Below are positions 1 to 11,806 of a DNA stretch of 64,000 nucleotides, piece by piece. The stretch spans positions 7,002,120-7,066,119 of the forward strand of contig NC_061455.1 of assembly GCF_022581195.2 (NCBI RefSeq), written 5' to 3'. The translations under genes were made by a program, and so were the position numbers. Under the pieces are notes generated by a model. The model did no database searches and was not told where the DNA came from. It was given only the letters and a program-made list of their open reading frames with translations. Within the stretch, counting starts at the first letter, position 1. The number at the start of each line of letters is the position of its first letter. Origin of the DNA: Helicoverpa zea (taxonomy: Eukaryota; Arthropoda; Insecta; Lepidoptera; Noctuidae).

Positions 1-470
1 AGTATTTAGTTTTTTTTTTTGCATTTGCAAAAGTGTACCTAATGTTCAAAAACATAATAATATTAGGTACTAAAATAGTATAGTAAAAGCTATGGGGTAT
101 TTCCTAGAAAGAAGTCTATCCAGCAGCATAACTATTAATTAGGTAGCCCCTTGATAGACTACACAGAGTGGCAGCAGATTAGCAGCGCATGCGTGTAACA
201 TGTGCATAAAGAGTCTGTTGGCTTCCATTCCACTTAGATAACCGTACACCGAACTCCACGTAGCCCAGCTGTAAGTGGCTGTTTTATTTTACTGCGCATA
301 TATGTCTCAACATGGTCAAATCCATGCTTCTATAAATTGTTATCTCTGTGCTGTGAATAATGGCACCAAAGTTACTTTTTCTAGGGGTCTATGTCTTTCA
401 GTGTTAGATGCAACTGATGGTGTCATTGTGCGCCTAGTTAATGACGGCCCAACTTTTTTTTATTTAACCT

Positions 471-575
471 GTGTTGTCCCACTGCTGGGCCAAGGCCTCC
501 CCCATAGCTTTCCATCTTTCCCTATAGGTCGCCATTTGTGGCCAGTCCTTGTGGAAGTTGTCTCTCCAGCGTCAA
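471..575 (+). repeat. Interspersed repeat fragment (LINE-tail-like)
   Basis: The stretch holds the phrase CCCACTGCTGGGCCAAGGCC, which I recognise as a motif scattered widely through lepidopteran genomes, usually in non-LTR retrotransposon debris. No intact frame accompanies it. The rest of positions 1-777 shows no gene and would be the 3' flank of the BRCA1 homologue. Family assignment is from memory and uncertain. Confidence 0.4.
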
Positions 576-619
576 CTTAAAACTAAAAATTAAAATTTCG
601 TAAATACAGGTATAAAATA

Positions 620-625
620 TTTATT
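620..625 (-). terminator. Probable poly(A) signal of the BRCA1 homologue
   Basis: On the minus strand this is AATAAA, about 150 nt after the TAA stop at 778-780. Other AT-rich hexamers are nearby, so the exact site used is uncertain. Confidence 0.4.
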
Positions 626-777
626 CCATAACTTATTATAAATCTTATTATTCGCATAAAGTCTATAAGGCACACATATGTGTAAACGTTATAGTACCTA
701 AGTATTTACTCCACTAAAATTAGTCACCATCTTCAGAACATAATTATAATTATAAAAAAATATAATTTGATAACAAT

Positions 778-3700
778 TTAATCATTATCTTGAGTTAGCA
801 ATATTGCAGGCCATTTAGCAGTCGCTGGTGGCAGCAAGTAAGATGGACACAGAAGTAGCTCCTGCACTGATCCTAGGGTGTAGTTGCCGAGGCAGTTGAG
901 AACCCACTCGTAGTTAACTGGCACTACACCTTGCTCCATCGCAATGTCTGAAATAAAAAGAAAAGTTTTACTACTTCTCCCAATTCGTCATCTTCATATT
1001 TTAGCGAACAATAATGGGAACATCTTCCAGTTAAACCGGTTTCCGCCGAATACCAGTTACTATAATTATGTGCAGGTAGGTCACGTAACTTGTCGGATAT
1101 CAGAATCATTATAGTAGCGTGACAGATCCATTATTTTTTATTAGGTACACTAACCTTAACAGTTAACGTGTTGGGTGGAACTTATTGTTGATAACATACC
1201 GGTAGTACCTACGTATTTACTGTATTTAGTTTCAGCACAATGTTTCGATAGGATACGGCAGTTGTTGTTTGTAAAGGTAACGGTGCCAGCACAAACAAAG
1301 TTTATAAGAATAATATCCGCATTCAGAAGATACGATTGCCGCGTCTATCTTGGATTTGATATTATTTTATAATATTATGTCCTGAAGGCCGCAATTTTCG
1401 GGACTTTGTTCCATAGGATGTGTCAATGGAAATTTCTTCAAACTAAATAAGGATGTTTAGTTACTAAGTACCTATTTAACAACTTTGTTTTAAAACGTGT
1501 TCGCATTTGGCATCGGCGTAATATTTTATTTATGTGGCACTTTATTATTATCGAACTACGATTATTTTTAGGTTTAAAAACAAAGTAATATTAACATGCC
1601 TCAGCCAACATTTTCCGCTCGCAGTCTCGAGTTTTGCAGTTGTTATCAATACAAAAAGGTAGGTATAGTTTTTCTATACAGGGAAAAATGTGAGTGACCT
1701 TCATATCGACTACAATGAATAAAACCTTTATTCAAACCATAGTACACATATTCAGAGGTAAATCTGATGTCATGCCTTACGGTAAGTCTGTGTAAACTAA
1801 ACGTATTATCTTGTTCACACGTGGGTATTATCCACGGCACGTGAAGCGAGTAAAAAATATGGAGATTACATTTTGTACCCACTTATTTTTGCAGAGATTA
1901 GACAATACAACGTAGTATTGTATCATACATGATCTGATGCCCGCGTCACATAACATGACGTGTTTATAATATAGACTTGACCTGAGCCACTTGATTTCCA
2001 TCACAACAAGTGAATCAGCGGAGACATAGATACGAACGGGGTTCTAAGTTCAAGCTGTTTTCGTACTGATACATCACTTTAGGGTTTTCTCGTTGTGGAC
2101 TTTTGGACCTTTAATTACTTACTAGTTAAAGGTCCAATAGTTTTTCTAACTCACGTGGGGTTACACCATTTAACATTATTATATCTTAGTTGAATCAAGT
2201 AGGTAACTGAAGTAACATTAGCATTATTGAGAAAGGGTTCTGAACATTACCATTTCAGAAACCACTAAATAGATTTTTATGAAACTTGATAGCTTATATT
2301 TATATCAGAATAAATTATAACATATTGGCTTCTTTTTATCTAAATGCGAGAAGTGGCTTACATGTAAATCGATTTTCTTGTGTATCCTCTGGTTCGGCCA
2401 GTAACAGGGCGGGTTGGTGCGATTCCTCGGATATCCTGATTTGTTTGGGATCTGACACAACGCGACCGCCAGCAGCCAGTAGCATATTCTGAAAGAACAA
2501 TATGGTTAGTGCTGGAACCACATTGTTAAATGCAGTTTCACTGATGATCACATTTCAAGAAAATCTTAGACAGTCTTCGATTTTAAAAAGGTACATAATT
2601 ATGGAAAGATTCTTATCGGCTTACAGTGTGTATTAAATGTTATAATGGTAAATGGTACCTAATAAATTAAATACCTGCACTCATGATTTTACGGATTTTA
2701 ATCACAATAACATATACCTATACTAAACCATAATCAGTATGCATGACACATAAACACTACACTGTTTACTTCCGATCTCGTGTGCGAGTCACGTGTTTAT
2801 GTAAACATGCAACTAGTACCCTACTTAATATTATTAATAGAGAGGGAGATATTTCTAGATTACCTATAGTACTATCATATCTAACCGCGCTTGAGTTGTG
2901 ATAGGTTAAAGTTCGTAAGCATGCGTGCTCGGATCACACTAGGGATAAATGCTCGATAATGATGTAATATCTATCATCCTCACGTAAACATTGTAAATGG
3001 CGGTAAGTTTCCAGTGAACAATGCAAACTTGACCCTAAGATTTCGCGTGCATACAGTACTTATGTGTATGTACCGTCTAACTGCCATTGGCTCGAACTTC
3101 GACTCAAGTATGCACACAAATGATTGCCACATAGCTGGGTACTTGCTGTACTGCATGCTGTACGACATAGCTGGGTACTGCATGTACTGGGTACATGCTA
3201 CAATTTGGAGGAATATTGCTCAAATGCAGCATGAGGCAATATCATTTCAAGGAGGCAGCTTAAAATATAGATAATGCCAGTTGGTCGTAGGTTAAAGGCA
3301 GTAGAGACTTATCATGGTTACTGGACTCTTAGCACGTACGCACCGTAATCGTACTGATGTTTAAGTATCCTCAATCAATATTAGGTGGATGGTTTGCAAG
3401 GAGTCATCGAATGGTATATTTAACTTTTCAATTTAATTAAGGCTTGTGTTTAAACACCACCCAAAAAAGTACCTATTTTACTACCAAAAAAATTCTAAAT
3501 GGTTACCAAAATGGATAAATGGTCACCAAATAACGTTTCCAAAAATATTATTAGGTAAAACCATTTTTTCGTATTATTGACTACTAAAAAAATATATGGA
3601 CGCCTTTAAAATACACTTTAGACCAAATATTATATATTGTCACTACTTAGATGTTACCAATTATGTAATACCATGACTCCTAATTTGGTCATTTTTGTTA

Positions 3701-6700
3701 GACTAAAAAAGCTAACGATCGCTAGAATATTTCCCAAATACCAATTAATATACTGGGGTTCCCAAACGTACGGCGCTTATTTATTATTATATGAATTTGT
3801 GTGTAACTCAGTAGTAAAATGTAAGCACGAAACATGCAGCAAGCATGGCTTCTGTCACGGCTCCGGCACTGCGGGGCTCCGGCGGTCCCATGCGAGCTTA
3901 TCGTCGCAGATGGTTTTCACGCTCACCACCGCAGCTTCGGCTTGCTGGCCGGCTCAGCCGGCCAGCCTCAGCCGCGGCAGCGAGCCTTAAAAACTACCTG
4001 CGCCTCAGCTCGCAGGCCGCCTCGCCCCTCTGCGCCTACGCGGATTTGAATTGCACTCTAGGGGTAGGGCAGACAAGACTACGTGGAGTCGGTTTTGCAG
4101 CGATTCGTTTTCGTCACTAACTTTGATTTTGGTAGTAATATTAATCTTTTAGTTGGATAGAATTTGGTGACCATTAATCCATTTTGGGAACCAAAAATAA
4201 TATTTGTGCGAGATTTGCGATTTTTCTGATGTTATTTTATTTTTTTTGGATCATAATATTATATACTTTAGTGCCCTTTTAATAAAGTCAATTTATTTTT
4301 TTTGGAGTTCTTTATTTTATTTGGTGCCTCAGCTTAGAGTCTTAAAAATATTTTTGGTGATCGCCTAAATTATACCCTTTAATTAATTTGCATGATCCAC
4401 AAATCGTTGCAGGTGAATCTTACATGGCCCACTCATCACAGAAACTCGAAATATTGGTGATATTTTCTAAGCGAAAACAATTTAAAACCTATTATTATAA
4501 TTACTAATTATTGTCGTGATTGTTATAGCGTATACCATTCATTGCATCATTCAAGGATACTTTCAAACATTCTTACCTTCAACGTGTCTACATCAAGCAC
4601 GCTGAATGGTGGCATGCAGTAAAACGTGATGCCTTCAAACAGCTTCTTCTTCGAGATTCGAGAGCGTCTGGGACCCGGCTCACCTGTGCTATCTAAAGCT
4701 TCGAAATATTCCTACAAAAACAATAAATATTTTTATCAAAAGTGTAAGAACAAAGTTCAATTTCGATTATAATTTTGATTATCATTGTTTACAATTAAAA
4801 CGGTAATCGAAAACTGTTATTAATAAATCATACTTAATTTCTTCAAGATAAACGTTACACCTGATCATTGATAAGTAGTCACAGGACTTGGGGACTTTTT
4901 AGGCAAAATACTAATATCACACCTGTTTCTTCATAGGTAGGTACTTTAGACTTACTTATCAGTTTATCGTTAGACACGAGTTCTGTGAATACTTATCACA
5001 ATTTATTATCAATAAAGTTTGCTAGTTATTTATAATTTCTTATTGGACATTGAAGATGACAACTGCTATCAATTTAATATGCTTTTCCAGATATAATAGG
5101 ATTATAAGGGTGGGGTACAATAGTCCACACTGACTTGTGAGTCACAAGCATCATGCAATTGGGGTGTACTATGCCAAATCGAATGACAAATAATCGAATG
5201 CCAATTGATCGACCACTATAAATCGAAATTCTAAATACTCGAACATTCATAATATCGAATGGTTTTTAAATCGAACATTTAATACATCGCGCAGTCAAAA
5301 CATCGAGTGTTCAAAATATCGAATGTTCGTTTGATCGAGCGTTAAATGCATCGCATATTCATCCTATCGAAAAATCTATATTTTTTATGAATACAAGAAA
5401 AACTCAATATTTATGAATAATTTATAAATTTTAATGTAGTTTTTATTATTTAACATTTTTTCAATCGCGTTATCATCCCTTTTGCCTCTTTTTTGTAAAG
5501 TAGGTCTTCCCAATCCCGCGTTTGCCTTTTCAATTCAAACAAAATTTTAAAATTTACCTTTAAAAGATAAGAATTAAAGATTAAAATGTGATTTATTAGT
5601 AAATTTTGAGTTTTTCTTGTATTCATAAAAAATATAGATTTTTCGATAGGATGAATATGCGATGCATTTAACGCTCGATCAAACGAACATTCGATATTTT
5701 GAACACTCGATGTATTGACTGCGCGATGTATTGAATGTTCGATTTAAAAACCATTCGATATTATGAATGTTCGAGTATTTAGAATTTCGATTTATAGTGG
5801 TCGATCAATTGGCATTCGATTATTTGTCATTCGATTTGGCATAGTACACCCATGCAATTGTGTGAAACGACAGCTGACGTGGTCTTATAATAGCTTAATA
5901 GTCTAGTCAACAAGTGATCTTTCGACAAGCTTTGTTGGCGTCTCTGAAAATAGGTACTCGTCAATTTATTCCAGATGGGGTATGGAAACTTTTTGAAAAT
6001 TTTGAAGTAGGTAGTAAAATCACGACTACCGGATCTTTCGACAATTTAAAAAATATCAAGGGGGCGAAAATACGACCGAGTCACGACAATTATTTCGGAT
6101 TTTATTCCTTTTATTCTAAGCTCTATGAAAATGATTTTCGTAGCTTTCGTAAAACGATTTGTTGATTACCTAGTAAACCATATAATGCGTGTTTTAATTA
6201 ACTCGAGTTTTCATTCTCTTCTTTCTATAGTGACTGTTTTCAATTGGATTAGGATAACAACAGTTGCATAGTTACCTCATTAACAATATCCTTAGTCTGC
6301 AAACATTTCTTGATCCACTCGAATGATACAATCCACTTAGAGGCCGCTAACGCGCACATGTATTTCACAGATCTAGAAAGCAAGGAGGTGTTAATGAAAT
6401 GGTGCTAAGTTTAGACAGATCATCCTACAAAGGAAATGTTTAGTTATAATAAGTGAAATATGATGTAAATGTTTAGAAATAAGGGAAATTAAATTAAAGA
6501 ATAATGGAAGGCTGTAACACAGATAAATAATTTAACTCTTGGATAACGTGTAGAGGGGACACTGTAAAAAATGTTTCAGTTTCAATTGTGAGTGAGGATT
6601 TAAATCTATGAAAGATATTGGAATGCCCAGATCCTCTGATTCTGACACATCCAGAATTATGATAATAAAGTGGAAATCTATAGCAATATTATATAGCTAA

Positions 6701-9700
6701 AGAATTTGTTTAATTATTTTACTGTAAGGCAAGCTTCTTATCCAGATTTAGTACCCACGGCACGCGGGTGAAACATAGGAAAAGGTAAAATATAAAATAG
6801 CTTACCTTTGCGACTTCTTTTCTTCATCAACGCCTACAATTAAGTGTGTGATATCCTTTGTGTACTTATCCACATAGCTCCATTTGCGTTCATTGCAAAG
6901 AATCTTGACTTTTGTTATTTCCCCAGAAGTTAAACATGAACCAGCTAAGCAATACTTTCTGTTGGTGTTGAGCGCCAGGTTCCGCGCCATGAGCGGCCGC
7001 GCGGTGGGAGTCACGGGCGTACACTCAAACGCTTTACTCATAAACTCCTTTTCTTGTGTCGTTTTCGCTATCACTTCAGAAGTAGGGCAAAGGGTCTGTT
7101 CCGGATCATTATCATCATTTTCATTCTCAAAATTAAGTGATTTTCTCGCCATTGGTGTAGATTTATACTGTATTTGATTAGCAAACTTGGTAATAGTTAG
7201 TGGGGTCTCCAGCGCTGCTTTTTGACCAGCTTCTATGACAGTGGCATCTCTACCAGATTCAGTTATAGTGTCAGTTAAGTTAATAATGCTCTTTATTGAA
7301 GATGTGGATTTTCTTAGAGATATCTTCTTTGTTGTTTCACTCAAGTTCATTTGTGATTGATTTGATGTACTTGCTCGTTTCAGTTTCGGCATTGATAAAT
7401 TTCTGAAAATAATAATGTCAGTGAGTAACATTTAAGTAAAGTTTTGTTTAATACGAAATTCGAACGTATGAATAACAATAAATACTTTTGTGGTGTTTCC
7501 TCAACCACACTCTTGTCTGAATCATCATAATCTTGTGACTGGGCCATTTTATTTGTTCTAACATTGCCATCTTGACTCTCCTGGGAGGAGTTGTGACGTA
7601 CAACTGGTGTCAAAAATTCTTCAGCTTGTGGAATCTGAAAATAATTAAATGCATTACACACATACACAAATCTTTAAAGAATAGATATATCAGCAGGAAA
7701 TAAATATTTAGTTTCACAAGGCTTTAAAAAAGAAGTAAAGCTGATTATACTCACTTTGTCATGTTTGACAGCTTCTGAATTTTCATCTTCCTTTTCCAAA
7801 ATAGAAAATACATTTTCACTATGTTTTTCGTTAAAGTATTCATTTAAATTGGGAGTTATTTCTTCATTCATTTGGTTTGTTACCTTACTTATTACTTGCG
7901 TTTTTTGTATTTGTGATGTACTTTTAATTTTTTGAGAAGGCTCTTCATTAATGCCAAACCTTGTATCCTTTAAAATAGAAGAACTGGCTATGTCTTGACT
8001 TTTTCTGATGTCTTCCATATCTGCATCAATGTTGGCAAACACTTGACCCATAACCTCGTCATAGTTTATAGGTTCACTGTCAGGTTCTCCTTTATTCTTT
8101 TCTGCTGAGCTTATTTTCACTTTCTTGTTCTTGGGTACCGCTCCCTCATCATTATTGTCTCTATTGCGCTTCTCAGCTAGTTTCTGCGTTCTGAATTTAC
8201 TTTGAACCGTGGAAACTAATATTTCTGAGGGTGCATGTTCCTTCAAAAGATGTACATTAGCTTCTTTAACTGAGCCACTGTTGAAAATATCTAAATCATT
8301 TAGATCATCTATAGTCTCAGTCTGTTGTATAATCTTGTTTGCAGTTTGTCCTCTGACTTGTGTGAGTGCAACTACATTACTTTTACAACTTTTATCTTTT
8401 TCAACTACTGATTCACACTCCATTATTTTAGAGAGTTCTTTTTCAACACTGTCAGTGATTTCAAATTGAGCAGTAGCTGTTTCAGCTGATGCTGTATTTT
8501 TCTTATCTGATGTAGTTTTATTTAAGTTTGAGTCTACTACTGCTGGTTTGTTACACTCATTTATATTTATTCCAGTAGTTTGTTTAATATTTTTATCTGC
8601 TGTTTGGACATCTTGGTCCTTGGTTCTCACATTTTCTATGTTAATGTCTATGTTGTGTGTATTACTATCCTTGGTCACACCACTATTGTGTTCAGTTATT
8701 TGATGAGGACCTAATGATGTTTGAACTTCTCGATCTGTATTGATTTTTACTTGTACATCATTGTGTTTCTTCTTTATTACTATGTTAGTAATTGTATTTC
8801 CCACTTTAATAGAAATCTCTATGTCATCTGAATTTTCGGGAGTAACTGGTGGGGCAGCACCATGATTTACAGCAAAATCATAATTATCTGCCGTCTTTGG
8901 ATTTAATGCACTTTTTTTTATAAACTGCATTTTTGTTCTTGCTCCTTCAGGATTTTCATGATGTGGATCATCAGTGAAAACTTCTTTATTTTGTATATTG
9001 TTCCTATCATCACGATGTGGAATAATGTTTTGTGGCTCTTGGTTTTCCCTTTTGTCAGATTTGTTATCATAGATTACTTTTTCTTCAGATTGTACTGCTA
9101 GATTTTGAGGTGCATTGTCTGCCTGTTTGTCACCACTTATATCCATATTAATAACTTGATTTTCTTTATTGCTATATTCTGGGGTATTGTCATCAATGTT
9201 GTAAAGAGGTTGTGTAGTCACAGGAGTATTCACGGCTGGCTTAAGGTTCTGTGTTTTCTTAACCATTTCAATCGAGACATTCAATTTGTTTCTATTCTGC
9301 TTGTTTAACTTACTGAATTCCTTTCTCATTCTTTTAACATTATTCCAATTTTGTTTGGCTGATTTCTTATCATTATCAGCACTGGAGTCTCTAGAACTAT
9401 GCATGTTAGAAGAATTATCATGTGTGCGGGCATTGGAATTATCTTTTTTTACATCCCTTTTCCTAGAACTCCTACGGGGGTTATCAGTGCTATATTCAGT
9501 GTCCTCTATAAAAAACGGTTCTATATCCATAGGACCCACCACATTATCGTATTTTTTTGCAGTTTCTTTAGGATCCGGCATTGGTTCAATTTTGTCCCAG
9601 TCATCCTGCGGTGGTGGCACATGAACTACTTTTGGTGGGCTTCCAGCTTTCTTGGTATCTGTATGAATAATTATATTGCTCGCTGAAATCTCTAATGGAT

Positions 9701-10297
9701 TGCTTGGTTGTTGTATGTCTTGTGAAAATGTTTCAGAATTCTGTAGGGGTGCTGAAAAATGATTTTGAGAGCTTACTAGCCAGTCCTGTACATTTTTATC
9801 TGTATCTTTTTCTGAGTCAATTTCACCTGGTGTATCAAGTTTAAACTCGTCTACTGAAAGTTTATAATTATCAAATTAATGTAGGTAGCTTATAAATTGT
9901 ACATTTAACATGTATAGATAACATTTAAATGACTCACATTTAATGTTAAAAAGACTCTTGAATGCTTCACCAAGCACTTGAACATGGTCCGTCAATGTTT
10001 GAAGTGGAATGTTTAGCTTTAGAGTTTTACGGTCAAGCGATGTTGCACAAGTTGGGCACGTTCGACGTCCTCGCCAGCACGTATGACACAGAGTGTGGCC
10101 GCAAGCAGCAGTCGCAGGAGCTATGTAATATTTACAGCTAGAACAGAAAAATAATACATATTTTTAAGCCCGTTTCACGTAGGCACCGGTACATTACGTT
10201 TCAGTATAACAACATACCATTCTAAACAAGTTACGAGGTCAATTTGATTGGATGCTAGTTTCGACAACTTGGTCAGATCTAAGTCTTTAAGACTCAT
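778..10297 (-). CDS. BRCA1: BRCA1 homologue (RING plus tandem BRCT), complete, 9 exons
   Basis: Coding exons in transcript order: 10218-10297, 9938-10137, 7755-9853, 7486-7634, 6806-7402, 6276-6372, 4577-4711, 2362-2488, 778-947. All junctions are GT-AG, and the sum is 3654 nt (1217 aa plus stop). Residues 24-57 form a C3HC4 RING: C24, C27, C39, H41, C44, C47, C54, C57; the first six positions have the same numbers as in human BRCA1. Residues 95 to about 980 are hydrophilic low-complexity sequence rich in N, K, D, E and T, with basic clusters. About 985-1217 are two BRCT repeats, with AASKWIVSFEW closing the first and VPVNYEWVLNCL in the second; the linker GPRRSRISKKKLFEGITFYC resembles the BRCA1 inter-BRCT region rather than BARD1, and no ankyrin repeats are present. 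Family knowledge: a nuclear E3 ubiquitin ligase subunit pairing with BARD1 in homologous recombination repair, whose BRCT pair binds phosphoserine peptides. Start chosen because ATG 10295-10297 precedes the RING at the family's usual distance. Confidence 0.93.
948..2361 (-). other. BRCA1 intron 8
   Basis: Gap between the last two BRCA1 exons (GT at the 2362 side, AG at 948-949). AT-rich; short open frames here have no recognisable content and no coding bias. Nothing further seen. Confidence 0.8.
2489..4576 (-). other. BRCA1 intron 7
   Basis: Two-kilobase intron. Besides the repeat at 3480-4205 it holds AT-rich sequence without recognisable genes. The overlapping frames near 3.64-4.12 kb fall in the GC-rich core of that repeat and are not convincing genes. 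Confidence 0.8.
3480..4205. repeat. Unclassified element with imperfect inverted ends and GC-rich core
   Basis: Left side carries CCAAAATGGATAAATGGTCA (about 3509-3528). The right side carries a near copy in inverse orientation around 4157-4190, reading GGTGACCATTAATCCATTTT. Between them, about 3870-4045 is strongly GC-rich, with GCCGGCTCAGCCGGC at its centre, in a clearly AT-rich intron. No transposase frame is visible. Similar phrases continue to about 4370, so outer limits are approximate. Probably a non-autonomous transposon; class not determined. Confidence 0.4.
4712..6275 (-). other. BRCA1 intron 6, host of the foldback element
   Basis: Intron between exons 6 and 7. Its main content is the 690-bp foldback transposon at 5162-5851. 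The flanks are AT-rich and featureless. Confidence 0.8.
5162..5851. mobile_element. Foldback (long terminal inverted repeat) transposon with 9-bp target duplication
   Basis: Left end GGGTGTACTATGCC and right end GGCATAGTACACCC begin inverted arms of about 245 bp each (about 5162-5408 and 5606-5851) that are nearly perfect reverse complements. The element is flanked by a direct 9-bp repeat ATGCAATTG at 5153-5161 and 5852-5860. The arms are built of degenerate subrepeats in which ATCGA/TCGAA recurs every 14-17 bp. The central 190 bp is AT-rich and has no gene. Established knowledge: 9-bp target duplications and long, internally repetitive arms are typical of Mutator-like and FB-type foldback elements. 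Non-autonomous. The near identity of the arms suggests recent insertion or gene conversion. Confidence 0.88.
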
Positions 10298-11806
10298 TTT
10301 TGCCAGGGCAGTGAGGGTAGTGTTCTATACCAGTACCGGTTTATTCATGAGAATCAGCACTTGTTTTCTTCCACTTTTAGGCAATTCTTTATTATGAATG
10401 GTCTACTCAATTAACACGAGTTATTAACTACTCCAATAACACTAGAAGTATTGCTAAAATAGCGATATTATACATATACACAGGTTGGCTTTACTTTAAC
10501 ACAGACACAATAGGAAAAAGAATTAGAAGAAAAAACAGAAAAACAAAATGCTTCCTATAATTTTTTGGCGCCTTTTGTCATTTTTTGAATGGCATTTAAA
10601 ATCAAATGCCAATGTCAATGTTTTTTTTTTTTTTTTTTAATTTTTAATGGCAAAGACCAATGTCAATGTCAGACAATCTAATGAGGCCAGTTAAAAAAAA
10701 TCAACACTATGGCTACTTAAGACACATGGCTATAGCCGAGGCGAGGGCACAAAGTGCAAAGACCCCCAGATAGAAAATAAAGCAGACTCCCTCAATGAAT
10801 TAGGCCCCACCTGGCTACATACTGGAATATATTTTCAAATTGGAGTAATTTCTTAAACAAATAAACGTAACGATATCACTATATGAACAAAAATGTATCA
10901 GTTATTTACTAAGTTTGTAACTTTTCTTGCATTGCCTTGCTGTGTAGAAGGCCTTGCACCTCACACCTATTAAGATCTATTAAGTACTTTTACGCATTAC
11001 TTGTGCGGCTTGCTCTAAGCTGCTGAAATCATTTTGAGCTTTCACCGATGACTGGTATTTTAATTTGCTCTTATTACGGTGTAAAATTTTAGTAGATTAA
11101 TTAAAATGAGTCAGGGATCTAAAGATAAGCGGGTAAGCGACTAGGAATTCTGATTCAAGAATGTAGCCGTGACTTATTTCAATCACAATTTCTTGCACTG
11201 TATTCTTTGCGGATTTAGCGTAGCGGATGATGATAAGATTACAACAGCGGCAACACTGAAACTGTCACTATCTGTCAAGAGTAGTCAAGGGGTGCCGAAA
11301 AAAGGTTTTTTCCTATTTCAATCAAATAAGCTATCAAATATCCAAGTAAGTTATTAATATTGTTTTGATATAATTAAAATATTGTGCGTTAATTTCAATA
11401 AACTAGCTGTTTTTTTGCTTGCATGTCATTTTTTGTTTTCTATCAAAATTATTACATAATCCAGGATTGTTTTCATTATACAGATGATTTTTATTAAATT
11501 ACTCCATGTATTTTCAATATGTGACTCTTAGACAATTTCTTTGCTGGGTGTTGTGATGTTGTCTGTCTATAAATAATGTTGTCTATCAGTTGTAACATTT
11601 CAGTTATAGGTTATAAAATAGGTAGATGTAGCAGGGGTGGTCACAGGGTTGGTTGAGTGGTGACCCGAGGCCAATATCTGACCTCTACCTATATTGGTTT
11701 GTATTGGAAACTACATCACAGATCAGATTTAATCACCCAAAATTCACCGATTACAAAATATTCATGTTTGATATATTTTTAAGGTCTAATTTTAATAATT
11801 TACAGA
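10298..11806. promoter_or_regulatory. Head-to-head intergenic region, BRCA1 and ATP synthase delta
   Basis: The BRCA1 start codon (minus) and the ATP synthase start codon (plus) are about 1.5 kb apart with no other recognisable gene, so promoters and 5' untranslated exons of both must lie here. A run of 18 T occurs near 10621-10638. No core promoter motif is clear enough to place. Confidence 0.45.
11240..11345 (+). other. Candidate 5' untranslated exon of the ATP synthase delta gene
   Basis: A good donor, CCAA|gtaagtt, ends a possible exon at 11345, and the first coding exon is preceded by an acceptor at 11805. A second donor-like site, GCGG|gtaagc, occurs near 11131 after a short ATG frame and could be an alternative first exon. 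The start of the exon cannot be seen, and transcript evidence is lacking. Confidence 0.3.

Noticed and set aside
275..580. 101-codon plus-strand frame
   Set aside because: Overlaps a common lepidopteran repeat motif, has no splice context or recognisable domain; treated as repeat sequence.
3834..4120. Three overlapping frames in the GC-rich stretch near 4 kb
   Set aside because: Open because the core of the repeat is GC-rich and lacks stop codons; no codon bias and no family resemblance.
9286..9686. Plus-strand frames opposite the large BRCA1 exon
   Set aside because: Antisense shadows of a long coding exon; hydrophobic composition is the complement of the N/K/D-rich BRCA1 middle.
11105..11131. 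Short ATG frame (MSQGSKDKR) followed by a donor-like GTAAGC
   Set aside because: Could be an alternative first exon, but nine codons are too few to assign; kept only as a remark under the candidate 5' exon.
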